From Eudoraea sp. (GTDB lineage: Bacteria; Bacteroidota; Bacteroidia; Flavobacteriales; Flavobacteriaceae): a stretch of 13,741 nt of DNA. Numbering within the stretch: the stretch's first letter is position 1; each line of letters starts with the position of its first letter. This document shows positions 7,461 to 13,741 of the stretch, piece after piece. The position numbers were made by a program, and so were the translations under genes. The stretch is from contig JABDPH010000454.1 in assembly GCA_013042925.1 (NCBI GenBank), forward strand, positions 1 to 13,741, given 5' to 3'. The notes beneath the pieces are model-generated. The model saw nothing but the letters and a program-made list of their open reading frames with translations. It ran no database searches and had not been told where the DNA came from.

Positions 7461-7516
7461 CTTCATTGCTCCTGCGCTATTCAACGTCGCTAAAGCTATG
7501 TTGAATTTGAAGCTTC
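7461..7516. repeat. Nested inverted repeats upstream of the first DUF6090 gene
   Basis: Several inverted repeats are stacked here: CTTCA (7461-7465) with TGAAG (7508-7512), TTCAAC (7480-7485) with GTTGAA (7500-7505), a small inner GCT/AGC stem, and the palindrome GAAGCTTC (7509-7516). Together they could form a two-tiered hairpin ending about 30 bases before the ATG at 7547, within the expected 5' untranslated region. A role in translation control or in a repeated mobile element is possible but not shown. Confidence 0.4.
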
Positions 7517-7546
7517 GGAACAGAAACTATAACCAACAACGAAACA

Positions 7547-8827
7547 ATGATTAAATTTTTTAGGCGAATTCGCGAGAAATTAATCGCCGAAAGTAGAATT
7601 ACCAAATACTTACTATATGCAATTGGAGAAATCTTTTTGGTTGTCATAGGAATTTTATTAGCCCTGCAAATAAATAATTGGAATGAAGAACGCATTCAAA
7701 CCAAAGAACTTGATGGGTTAATGAAAAGTATTTCAAGTGCCATCCAATCGGATATTAAATATCTGAATTTAATAAGAAAGGCCAGAGAAAATATTGGCCT
7801 GCATACAGATTCTATCTTTAAAAAATACATAGATCAACAAATAACATACTTAGCATTTGCAGATTACGCCTACGTGGCAAGCACATTTGATGATTTAATG
7901 ACTACAGTTTATTACCAGCCAAATACAAGTTCTTTTGAGGCATTAAAAAATTCAATCTATTTAAGTAAACTTCATGGTACAGATATTGAATTATTACTCC
8001 ACACCTATTATTCGTCCGCGGATCGTATTCAAAAGCGGGAGGAAGATTACAATCAAATGCTGAAGGGTGACTATCGGCTTTGGTCGAATGAATTTAGAAA
8101 TAACGGAAGTGATCTTCTTAGGATGCCATGGAATTATAGTGAATCGAAAGAAAAACTTGATCGATTTTTAGAAATTCTGAATACTGAAAGCACAACAACA
8201 CTTTTTGCAAAAGGATTTGAAGAAACGAATATGATAGATTTATATGACCTACAAATACTTCTGGGTGAAAAATATATTGAGATGGTCGATAAACAAAGGC
8301 TTAAATTTAGTGAGCAATCTAAAATTAGTTTTAGCAGTATTATTGGCACATATGAAGATGTAGATGTGTTAAATCTATTGGTAAATGGCAAAATACCGCC
8401 AAATTTCGATTTTATCTACGCACAATCCAGTCCTGAATATTACGATGGGATAAGGCTTGAGGATGACTACGCAGTTGTGACCTATCCTGAAAATACTTTT
8501 GAATGGGGCTCACCATTTTTCACTATTGAGGGATTAAATGGCAGGGTCACGGAGCTCGATTTTTCAAAATACAACAAGGTAATTTTGGAAATGAAAGGTG
8601 AAAACGGCGGAGAGGAATTCGCTTTAATGATGAAAGACAAGTACGATCCTCCGGATGGCAAAGAGTCCAGAGTAGCCATAACATTAACTAAAACCTGGAA
8701 AACATATCAAGTACCCATTGATCAATTTAAGACCGCAGATAAGAAAATTATTGAGACACCCCTGGGCTTTGTTTTTTTAGGTGACAAAGGAATAACAGTT
8801 CATGTTAGATCAATTCAATTCAAATAA
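7547..8827 (+). CDS. DUF6090-type membrane protein with C-terminal carbohydrate-binding-like domain
   Basis: The first 50 residues are the hallmark DUF6090 anchor: a basic cytoplasmic start (FFRRIREKL), then one membrane helix (about 24-40, YAIGEIFLVVIGILLALQ) ending at NNWNEERI. The function of this Bacteroidota family is unknown. Residues about 50-265 are mainly helical and should lie in the periplasm, including the SSFEALKNS segment (128-136). Residues about 285-426 differ from a plain DUF6090 protein: a beta-rich region (YYDGIRLEDDYAVVTYPE; LDFSKYNKVILEMKG; TWKTYQVPIDQF; ending ITVHVRSIQFK) that resembles the galactose-binding-like/CIA30-CBM11 sandwich. At 426 residues it is much longer than its paralogue in this window (249). 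The DUF1349 lipoprotein gene begins 25 bases downstream, so the two are probably cotranscribed. The anchor assignment is firm; the beta-sandwich reading is an inference from sequence pattern. Confidence 0.85.
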   Translation: MIKFFRRIREKLIAESRITKYLLYAIGEIFLVVIGILLALQINNWNEERIQTKELDGLMKSISSAIQSDIKYLNLIRKARENIGLHTDSIFKKYIDQQITYLAFADYAYVASTFDDLMTTVYYQPNTSSFEALKNSIYLSKLHGTDIELLLHTYYSSADRIQKREEDYNQMLKGDYRLWSNEFRNNGSDLLRMPWNYSESKEKLDRFLEILNTESTTTLFAKGFEETNMIDLYDLQILLGEKYIEMVDKQRLKFSEQSKISFSSIIGTYEDVDVLNLLVNGKIPPNFDFIYAQSSPEYYDGIRLEDDYAVVTYPENTFEWGSPFFTIEGLNGRVTELDFSKYNKVILEMKGENGGEEFALMMKDKYDPPDGKESRVAITLTKTWKTYQVPIDQFKTADKKIIETPLGFVFLGDKGITVHVRSIQFK

Positions 8828-8852
8828 AAAAAGATATTAAAAATTCAATAAT

Positions 8853-9563
8853 ATGCTGAATAGAATTTTAATACTATTATTGATTATTGTTATTTCTCCA
8901 GGTTGCAGGAATGAACAAAAGCCCTTATCTACTCATTCCAAAAAATTACCGATCAATAATTTACTGTCCGATGTAACCTCTTCTGAGCTGGGAGATTTCA
9001 AATGGCTAAACGAACCTAAATCATATACAATCAACAATGGCTCTTTAAATGTGATTGCCGAAAAGGGTACAGATTTCTTCAATAACCCGGAAGACAGCAC
9101 TATAACTTCCACGGCTCCATTTTTATACCAAAATATAAGTGGAGATTTTGTCGCTCAGGCTTTGGTAAGAGCAGATTTTTCATCGGTATGGAATTCGGCA
9201 TCAATAATGGTCTACATTGACGAGCATAATTGGATAAAATTTGCCTTTGAAAATTCTGATGCAACAGGTAAAAGTATAGTCTCTGTGGTAACACGACAGG
9301 TCTCGGATGACGCAAATGGTGTTGTACTATCAGATGAGGATGAAGTATGGCTCAAGTTAGTTCGTAAAGGGAATAACTATGCTATGTTTTGGTCGATTGA
9401 TGGTGAAGATTTTAAAATGGCCCGTTTAGCTGCAATGCCGCCTGTAGATTCTTTGAAAATTGGGGTTGAAGCTCAATGCCCCGTAGGAGAATCTGCCACT
9501 CACCAAATTCTCTATTTTGGATTGGTAAAAAAAACTGTAGAGGACCTGAGAAAGGGAGTATGA
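8853..9563 (+). CDS. DUF1349 (concanavalin A-like) lipoprotein
   Basis: The 236-residue protein begins with a lipoprotein signal peptide: NR, a hydrophobic stretch (about 5-14) and the lipobox-like SPGC with C18 as the lipidation site. It should be exported and membrane-anchored. Residues about 45-225 match the DUF1349 family, a beta-sandwich of the concanavalin A/xylosidase C-terminal type: DFKWLNEP near the start, SGDFVAQALVRADF, SASIMVYIDEHNWIKFAFEN, VVTRQVSDDANG, VWLKLVRKGNNYAMFWSIDG and a terminal strand YFGLVKKT. Proteins of this kind usually bind or process glycans, but no catalytic residues can be named here. It lies 25 bases after the DUF6090-CBM-like gene. Its stop overlaps the ATG of a 27-residue open frame. 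Confidence 0.88.
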   Translation: MLNRILILLLIIVISPGCRNEQKPLSTHSKKLPINNLLSDVTSSELGDFKWLNEPKSYTINNGSLNVIAEKGTDFFNNPEDSTITSTAPFLYQNISGDFVAQALVRADFSSVWNSASIMVYIDEHNWIKFAFENSDATGKSIVSVVTRQVSDDANGVVLSDEDEVWLKLVRKGNNYAMFWSIDGEDFKMARLAAMPPVDSLKIGVEAQCPVGESATHQILYFGLVKKTVEDLRKGV

Positions 9564-9643
9564 CTCTGAACAGACTATTGATAACAATGGTCATGTATAG
9601 TCTTTTAGGCAGTCCCTTGATTGGAATACAATTTACGGTTTAA
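9560..9643 (+). CDS. Small hydrophobic open frame coupled to the DUF1349 gene
   Basis: A 27-residue frame starts at an ATG that overlaps the preceding stop as ATGA, with AAAGGGAG immediately upstream. The peptide begins MTLNRLLITMVMYSLLG, is strongly hydrophobic and looks like a signal peptide or a one-helix membrane peptide. It could be a real small membrane protein, or the start of a gene whose remainder was lost; the following bases do not continue it in any recognisable way. The ATGA overlap alone may arise by chance, so this is a tentative call. Confidence 0.3.
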   Translation: MTLNRLLITMVMYSLLGSPLIGIQFTV

Positions 9644-9852
9644 AAAGATTTGCAAACCCTATGCAAAATTAATTGTAACTGCTTGCCTATGGGCGAAAAT
9701 CCCGATGGACCTTCTATTCGGTTTTTGTTTGCTAAATTAGTTGCATAAATAAAGGAATAAAAATTTCAGTAATCCCCTATTAAAGGCTGAATACAGTAGT
9801 CATTAAAGGCGTAAAAATCCAGCATTTATGCCAAACAATTAATTAAGAGATC
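9644..9852. other. Intergenic stretch before the second DUF6090 gene
   Basis: No recognisable gene lies here. One frame across about 9652-9750 (reading ...LPMGENPDGPSIRF...) stays open but has no good start and no known domain. A weak stem, GGTTT with AAACC, lies near 9636-9657. No exact Bacteroidota promoter was found, although the second DUF6090 gene should need one here unless transcription reads through from upstream. Confidence 0.3.
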
Positions 9853-10602
9853 ATGAAAATCTTTAGAAAGATTCGCCTAAACTTTTTGAATCAAGGCAAA
9901 ACCAGTAAATATCTGAAATACGCTATAGGGGAGATTCTATTGGTTGTAATAGGTATTCTTATTGCGTTGCAGGTGAATAACTGGAATGAAACCAGGATTG
10001 CCCAGAAAAAAGAAAAAAAGATATATAGCAAAATTCTACTCGATCTTGACATTGCGCTTGATAACGTAACTGCTGATTTTGAAAGATTTCAGGAGCACCA
10101 GAAGATGCATGCTCAGCTTTATAAGGAAAGCAGGGGCCTGGTGGATTATGATCCAAACGTAAATTATCATTTACTGCGATTGACCAGGCATTATATACCC
10201 GTAATAACAGAAAATTACCTGAATTCAATGCCTATGATCACAAATGAAACCGTTAGGGCAGCGCTCAATGATTACATCAAAGAAGAAAAAATGACGCTAA
10301 AAGGCTATGAGGACTTTAACAATATAAAAATGGAAATGGTTCGGCCTTTTACGGAAAAAAATGGTTTAATGAGCGCGGATGTTGTTTTTCGTGAAGTGAA
10401 TCCCAATTGGCAAAATGTACGGGACACCGTTAATAATTTGATCCGCTATGATAAACTTAAGGAGCTATATGGTAGTCAGGAGTTAGACCAAATTCTTTCA
10501 TCTTTATGGCTGAATACAGGTTATCCTCTCTACAGGAGTGAAGTTCAAATGGAACAAATAAAAAAGCTTAAAATTTGCCTGGAACAAGCAATTAATGAGT
10601 AA
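9853..10602 (+). CDS. DUF6090-type membrane protein (short form)
   Basis: This 249-residue protein has the same N-terminal module as the DUF6090 protein at 7547-8827. A basic start (IFRKIRLNFL) precedes one membrane helix (about 23-40, YAIGEILLVVIGILIALQ) and NNWNETRI; 23 of 27 residues of this core agree between the two proteins. After the anchor the sequences diverge sharply. Here a lysine-rich linker (QKKEKK, 51-56) leads to a helical periplasmic region, with TNETVRAALNDYIKEEK and a Tyr-rich C-terminal part, and there is no added beta-sandwich. The gene ends 23 bases before the RetSat-like oxidoreductase, so the two are probably cotranscribed. No function is known for the family; topology suggests a single-pass inner-membrane protein with its bulk outside the cytoplasm. 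Confidence 0.87.
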   Translation: MKIFRKIRLNFLNQGKTSKYLKYAIGEILLVVIGILIALQVNNWNETRIAQKKEKKIYSKILLDLDIALDNVTADFERFQEHQKMHAQLYKESRGLVDYDPNVNYHLLRLTRHYIPVITENYLNSMPMITNETVRAALNDYIKEEKMTLKGYEDFNNIKMEMVRPFTEKNGLMSADVVFREVNPNWQNVRDTVNNLIRYDKLKELYGSQELDQILSSLWLNTGYPLYRSEVQMEQIKKLKICLEQAINE

Positions 10603-10625
10603 AAACCAATTGAAATAACAGTCAA

Positions 10626-12206
10626 ATGATTCAGTCCTATAAACAACAACCACAATTAAAGGAAACCTACGACACAATTATAATAGGCTCTGGAATGGGT
10701 GGTCTTTCAACGGCAGCAATCCTTTCAAAGCAGGGCCAGAAAGTCTTGGTATTGGAAAGGCATTATACAGCAGGTGGTTTTACCCATGTATTTAAACGTA
10801 AAGGCTATGAATGGGATGTGGGTATCCACTACATTGGAGAAGTACAACGGAAGAACAGTATGATGCGCAAACTGTTTGATTATATTACTAACGGTGAATT
10901 GAAGTGGGCCGATATGGGAGAAGTTTATGACCGAATTATCATTGGCGATAAGCACTTTGATTTTGTAAAAGGGGTCAAAAACTTTAAGAAACAAATGATT
11001 TCCTACTTCCCGGAGGAAGAGCACGCCATAAACGCCTATGTAGATTTAGTCTTTAAGACTGTAAAAGCAAGTAAGAACTATTTTATCAGCAAGGCTATTC
11101 CTCCCTTTCTGAACACTTTAATAGGAAGGTTCCTGAAAACACCATTTTACAAATTGGCGGATCAAACCACCGATGAGGTATTGCGTTCTCTGACTACGAA
11201 TGAAACTTTAATAAAAGTGCTTACTGGTCAATACGGGGACTACGGATTACCTCCCAAACAAAGCAGTTTTTACATGCACGCTACTGTCGTAAGACATTAT
11301 TTTGATGGAGGGAGTTTCCCAGTTGGTGGTTCTTCTCAGATTGTAAAAAAAGTTGCCCCAGTAATAGCAGCTTCCGGCGGGACAATACTTATTAACGCAG
11401 AAGTAGCCGAAGTTCTCATTGAAAATAATAGGGCTAATGGGGTTCGGATGACAGATGGAAAAATAATTAAGGCCAAAAACATCGTTAGTAATGCGGGTAT
11501 AATGACCACTTATAATAAATTATTGCCTTCTGAATCAGTTAAAAAACATCAGCTCAAAGAACAATTACAAAAAGTAAATCCATCAGTGGCACATGCCAGC
11601 TTGTATGTTGGATTGGAGGGCTCCCCTGAAGAACTTCAACTACCAAAAACAAATTATTGGATATATCCACCCGAAGGCGATCATGATACCTGTGTTGAAA
11701 GATATTTAAAGGATTTGACACAACCATTTCCGGTCGTTTATATATCATTCCCTTCCGCCAAAGATCCTGACTGGTCTATTCGGTACCCCGGGAAAAGCAC
11801 AATTGATATCATTACATTGATCCCATACGAGATATTTGAAAAATGGTCTGATACCCCTTGGAAAAAAAGGGGAAAGGAATATGAATCAATAAAAGAGGAG
11901 CTTGCTCAAAGGTTATTGAAGGAACTATACAAACAACTTCCACAGGTTGAAGGAAAAGTGAATTGCTATGAACTTTCTACCCCGCTTAGCACTAAGCATT
12001 TTGTTAATTATACTAAGGGAGAAATTTACGGTTTAGATCACAGTCCCTCCAGGTTCAGACAAGCTTTTTTAATTCCCAGGACACCAATCAAAGACTTTTA
12101 TCTTACAGGTCAGGATATCGTAACGGCGGGAGTAGGAGGAGCTTTGTTTTCGGGAGTTTTGACTACCATGGCAATTACCGGTAAAAATGTTCTGAAAAAG
12201 GTTTAG
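10626..12206 (+). CDS. Phytoene-desaturase/RetSat-like FAD-dependent oxidoreductase
   Basis: The 526-residue enzyme belongs to the carotenoid/retinoid oxidoreductase branch of the amine-oxidase flavoproteins (phytoene desaturase, carotenoid isomerase, all-trans-retinol 13,14-reductase). Residues 16-46 form the dinucleotide-binding fold (YDTIIIGSGMGGLSTAA, with E44 in LVLERH to hold the ribose), followed by AGGFTHVFKRKGYEWDVGIHYIGE (49-72), typical of the RetSat branch. The C-terminal FAD motif is FYLTGQDIVTAGVGGALFSG, preceded by YGLDHSPSRF. The probable role is saturation or isomerisation of an isoprenoid polyene, but the substrate is unknown and no crt or retinal gene lies in the window. 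The length is normal for the family. It directly follows the short DUF6090 gene. Confidence 0.9.
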   Translation: MIQSYKQQPQLKETYDTIIIGSGMGGLSTAAILSKQGQKVLVLERHYTAGGFTHVFKRKGYEWDVGIHYIGEVQRKNSMMRKLFDYITNGELKWADMGEVYDRIIIGDKHFDFVKGVKNFKKQMISYFPEEEHAINAYVDLVFKTVKASKNYFISKAIPPFLNTLIGRFLKTPFYKLADQTTDEVLRSLTTNETLIKVLTGQYGDYGLPPKQSSFYMHATVVRHYFDGGSFPVGGSSQIVKKVAPVIAASGGTILINAEVAEVLIENNRANGVRMTDGKIIKAKNIVSNAGIMTTYNKLLPSESVKKHQLKEQLQKVNPSVAHASLYVGLEGSPEELQLPKTNYWIYPPEGDHDTCVERYLKDLTQPFPVVYISFPSAKDPDWSIRYPGKSTIDIITLIPYEIFEKWSDTPWKKRGKEYESIKEELAQRLLKELYKQLPQVEGKVNCYELSTPLSTKHFVNYTKGEIYGLDHSPSRFRQAFLIPRTPIKDFYLTGQDIVTAGVGGALFSGVLTTMAITGKNVLKKV

Positions 12207-12328
12207 CCAATTTTTAATTCAATCTGGACCGATATAAATGAAAAGAAAATAGCATCAACGATGAATATTTGTAAATGCCCTCCAAATAATATTGCTAATC
12301 ACATACGAGGCTGTAGCTTTTAATTCAA

Positions 12329-13297
12329 ATGAACAAACCACAAATCATAGCATGGTTGCTGGAAGGCGATGTTTCAATTCAATATCAGGTTCACAGGGAT
12401 TTGTTAGGCAATGAAAGAAAGGACCTGCAGGACAGAATTGCCAGCGAAGGTTGGGGAAGGCAAATTTTAGAGAAACGAAATCCAAATGGCCATTGGGGAG
12501 AGAGATTTTATCAGCCCAAATGGATTTCTACTCATTACACATTGCTCGACCTTCGGAATTTGAATATCAACCCTGATAATACGAGTATTAAAAAGACAAT
12601 TGAGCTAACGCTGAATTCCGGCAAAGCCATTGATGGAGGAATTAAATTGGGACCTTCAACATCCAGATATAGTGATGTTTGTGTAAACGGTATGTTTCTG
12701 AATTATGCTTCATACTTTAAAACCGAAGAAAAAAAACTGCATTCTATTGTAGATAGTATTATGCATGAGATAATGCCAGATGGGGGTTTTAATTGTAGAA
12801 CAACCAGAAGCGGAGCAAAACACAGTTCTTTGCACTCTACCATTTCAGTACTCGAAGGATTGTATGAGTTTCAAAAATCCGGAACCACTTATAGGAAGAA
12901 AGATATACAAGGTGCCAAAGAAAGTGGAGAGGAATTTATCCTTATGCATCAGTTCTTCATATCTGACCGAACCGGGGAGATTATTAATAAAGACTTTTTA
13001 AAGATGCCCTATCCATGCAGGTGGAGGTTTGATATACTGAGGGCAATGGACTATTTTAGTTACGCCGGCTGCAAATGGGACAACAGAATGGAACAAGCTG
13101 TTGGTGTACTTCTGAGTAAAAGAAACAAGTATGGAACCTGGAACCTAAATGCTGCTCATCCCGGAAAAGTACACTTTAAAATGGAACAAGCCGGTAAACC
13201 GGGTAGGTGGAATACACTAAGGGCAATGAGAGTCTTAAAACATTATAAAATAGAACCGCAAGCTATTCATATTGGCAAAATGTCATACGGCGATTGA
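12329..13297 (+). CDS. Alpha/alpha-toroid protein (squalene-cyclase/prenyltransferase-like fold)
   Basis: The 322-residue protein shows repeated helix-pair units with glycine/tryptophan turns like those of terpenoid cyclases and protein prenyltransferases: NPNGHWGERFYQPKW (51-65), MPDGGFNCR (149-157), KYGTWNLN (267-274) and GKPGRWNTLRAMRVL (289-303). RWRFDILRAMDYF (231-243) and RWNTLRAMRVLKHY (293-306) look like repeats of one another. No DxDD motif, needed by squalene-hopene cyclases for protonation, is present, so terpene cyclisation is unlikely. No signal peptide is seen, so it is probably cytoplasmic. Bacterial relatives are usually annotated as hypothetical or squalene-cyclase-like, without known function. 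It follows the oxidoreductase by 122 bases, so cotranscription is possible but not evident. Confidence 0.72.
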   Translation: MNKPQIIAWLLEGDVSIQYQVHRDLLGNERKDLQDRIASEGWGRQILEKRNPNGHWGERFYQPKWISTHYTLLDLRNLNINPDNTSIKKTIELTLNSGKAIDGGIKLGPSTSRYSDVCVNGMFLNYASYFKTEEKKLHSIVDSIMHEIMPDGGFNCRTTRSGAKHSSLHSTISVLEGLYEFQKSGTTYRKKDIQGAKESGEEFILMHQFFISDRTGEIINKDFLKMPYPCRWRFDILRAMDYFSYAGCKWDNRMEQAVGVLLSKRNKYGTWNLNAAHPGKVHFKMEQAGKPGRWNTLRAMRVLKHYKIEPQAIHIGKMSYGD

Positions 13298-13325
13298 ATA
13301 AAACTATTAACTGAAAGTAAAAGTA

Positions 13326-13333
13326 TAAATTTG
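13326..13333 (+). promoter_or_regulatory. Candidate -7 box for the bestrophin gene
   Basis: TAAATTTG fits the Bacteroidota -7 consensus TAnnTTTG exactly and lies 59 bases before the bestrophin ATG, after the stop of the toroid gene. No good TTTG -33 box is found at the right distance, so this remains a half-supported promoter. Confidence 0.35.
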
Positions 13334-13392
13334 TTTAAGAACTAAGTATTGCTTCTATTTAGAAGAAATAAATTTAAAAATCCGCATTAAGC

Positions 13393-13741
13393 ATGTATAT
13401 AGGCAGAGTATATCGTATAATGGACATGGTGAAATGGACACGTTTTGAAACGTTTTGGTTCATTTTCATAATTATTATTTGGGTTTGCGCCTATTATTTT
13501 CTGGATCTGAATTGGCTAAGAATTCCCTGGACACCTATGGCCTTAATAGGTACAGCGGTTGCATTTGTCATTGGATTTCAAAATAACGCTGTGTACGGAC
13601 GCATATGGGAAGCCAGGAAAATCTGGGGAGGTATAGTAAACACTTCTCGCACCTTTGGCGTATTTGTTCAGGATATGCTCTCTGATGAGCACACCAAGGA
13701 GAGTGTTTCTGATGAGATCATAGCGGAAGAAGTAAAAGTAC
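13393..13741 (+). CDS. Bestrophin-family anion channel, N-terminal part (3' truncated by window edge)
   Basis: The frame is open from ATG 13393 to the window end, giving 116 residues and no stop. Bestrophin-like proteins form pentameric anion channels in the cytoplasmic membrane. The start MYIGRVYR and the first membrane helix (about 19-37, ETFWFIFIIIIWVCAYYF) are followed by the family signature: IPWTPMALIGTAVAFVIGFQ (44-63), NNAVYGRIWEARKIWGG (64-80) and IVNTSRTFG (81-89). The N-to-R/W-E-A-R pattern is highly characteristic. ATG codons at 13420 and 13426 could also serve as starts, but the MY...R-Y beginning matches relatives. It lies 95 bases from the toroid gene with a possible promoter between. 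Confidence 0.9.
   Translation, partial: MYIGRVYRIMDMVKWTRFETFWFIFIIIIWVCAYYFLDLNWLRIPWTPMALIGTAVAFVIGFQNNAVYGRIWEARKIWGGIVNTSRTFGVFVQDMLSDEHTKESVSDEIIAEEVKV

Noticed and set aside
7455..7485. GTTAGGC and ATTCAAC as integron core sites
   Set aside because: They are in the wrong order for an attC site and too close together.
12314..12321. TAGCTTTT with upstream ATTG as a promoter for the toroid gene
   Set aside because: Both boxes have a mismatch to consensus, and the transcription start would fall on the ATG, so it is not supported well enough to list.

Overview
The window looks like a chromosomal segment of a Bacteroidota bacterium, most likely a marine or soil flavobacterium or a close relative. 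The grounds are the low G+C, start codons with little Shine-Dalgarno signal, a textbook Bacteroidota promoter (TTTG-N20-TATATTTG, 2165-2196), two DUF6090-type membrane proteins, a class III cyclase/TolB-like/TPR protein, and a bestrophin-type channel of the Bacteroidota kind. No rRNA, tRNA, CRISPR array or transposase was seen.

Left part (1-4323, plus strand). The window opens inside a phosphoenolpyruvate carboxylase gene (ppc), whose C-terminal 663 residues are present. Two independent accessory units follow. One is a Xre/MbcA-type antitoxin with a RES-domain toxin (2214-3124, ATGA overlap), carrying its own promoter and a tandem palindromic operator. The other is a divergent cysteine-synthase-family PLP enzyme (3274-4185). 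Related short motifs in the flanking spacers hint that these two units were inserted as cassettes.

Middle (4324-7376). A large minus-strand gene codes for a membrane-anchored class III nucleotide cyclase joined to a TolB/FlgO-like domain and TPR repeats. It is divergent from a small AT-rich SAM-dependent methyltransferase on the plus strand; the 281-bp spacer contains an AT-rich inverted repeat.

Right part (7547-13741, all plus strand). First comes a DUF6090 membrane protein with an extra C-terminal carbohydrate-binding-like beta-sandwich, closely followed by a DUF1349 (concanavalin A-like) lipoprotein. A second, shorter DUF6090 protein is tightly coupled to a phytoene-desaturase/RetSat-like FAD oxidoreductase. 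An alpha/alpha-toroid (squalene-cyclase-like fold) protein follows, then the 5' part of a bestrophin-family channel gene cut by the window end.

How the genes relate: clear functional units are the toxin-antitoxin pair, the DUF6090-CBM/DUF1349 pair (a putative inner-membrane plus outer-membrane glycan-binding pair) and the DUF6090/RetSat-like pair. The rest are single genes whose adjacency cannot be shown to be functional. The best candidate for an under-described system is the pair of DUF6090 genes, which share one membrane-anchor module but differ in C-terminal domains and partners.
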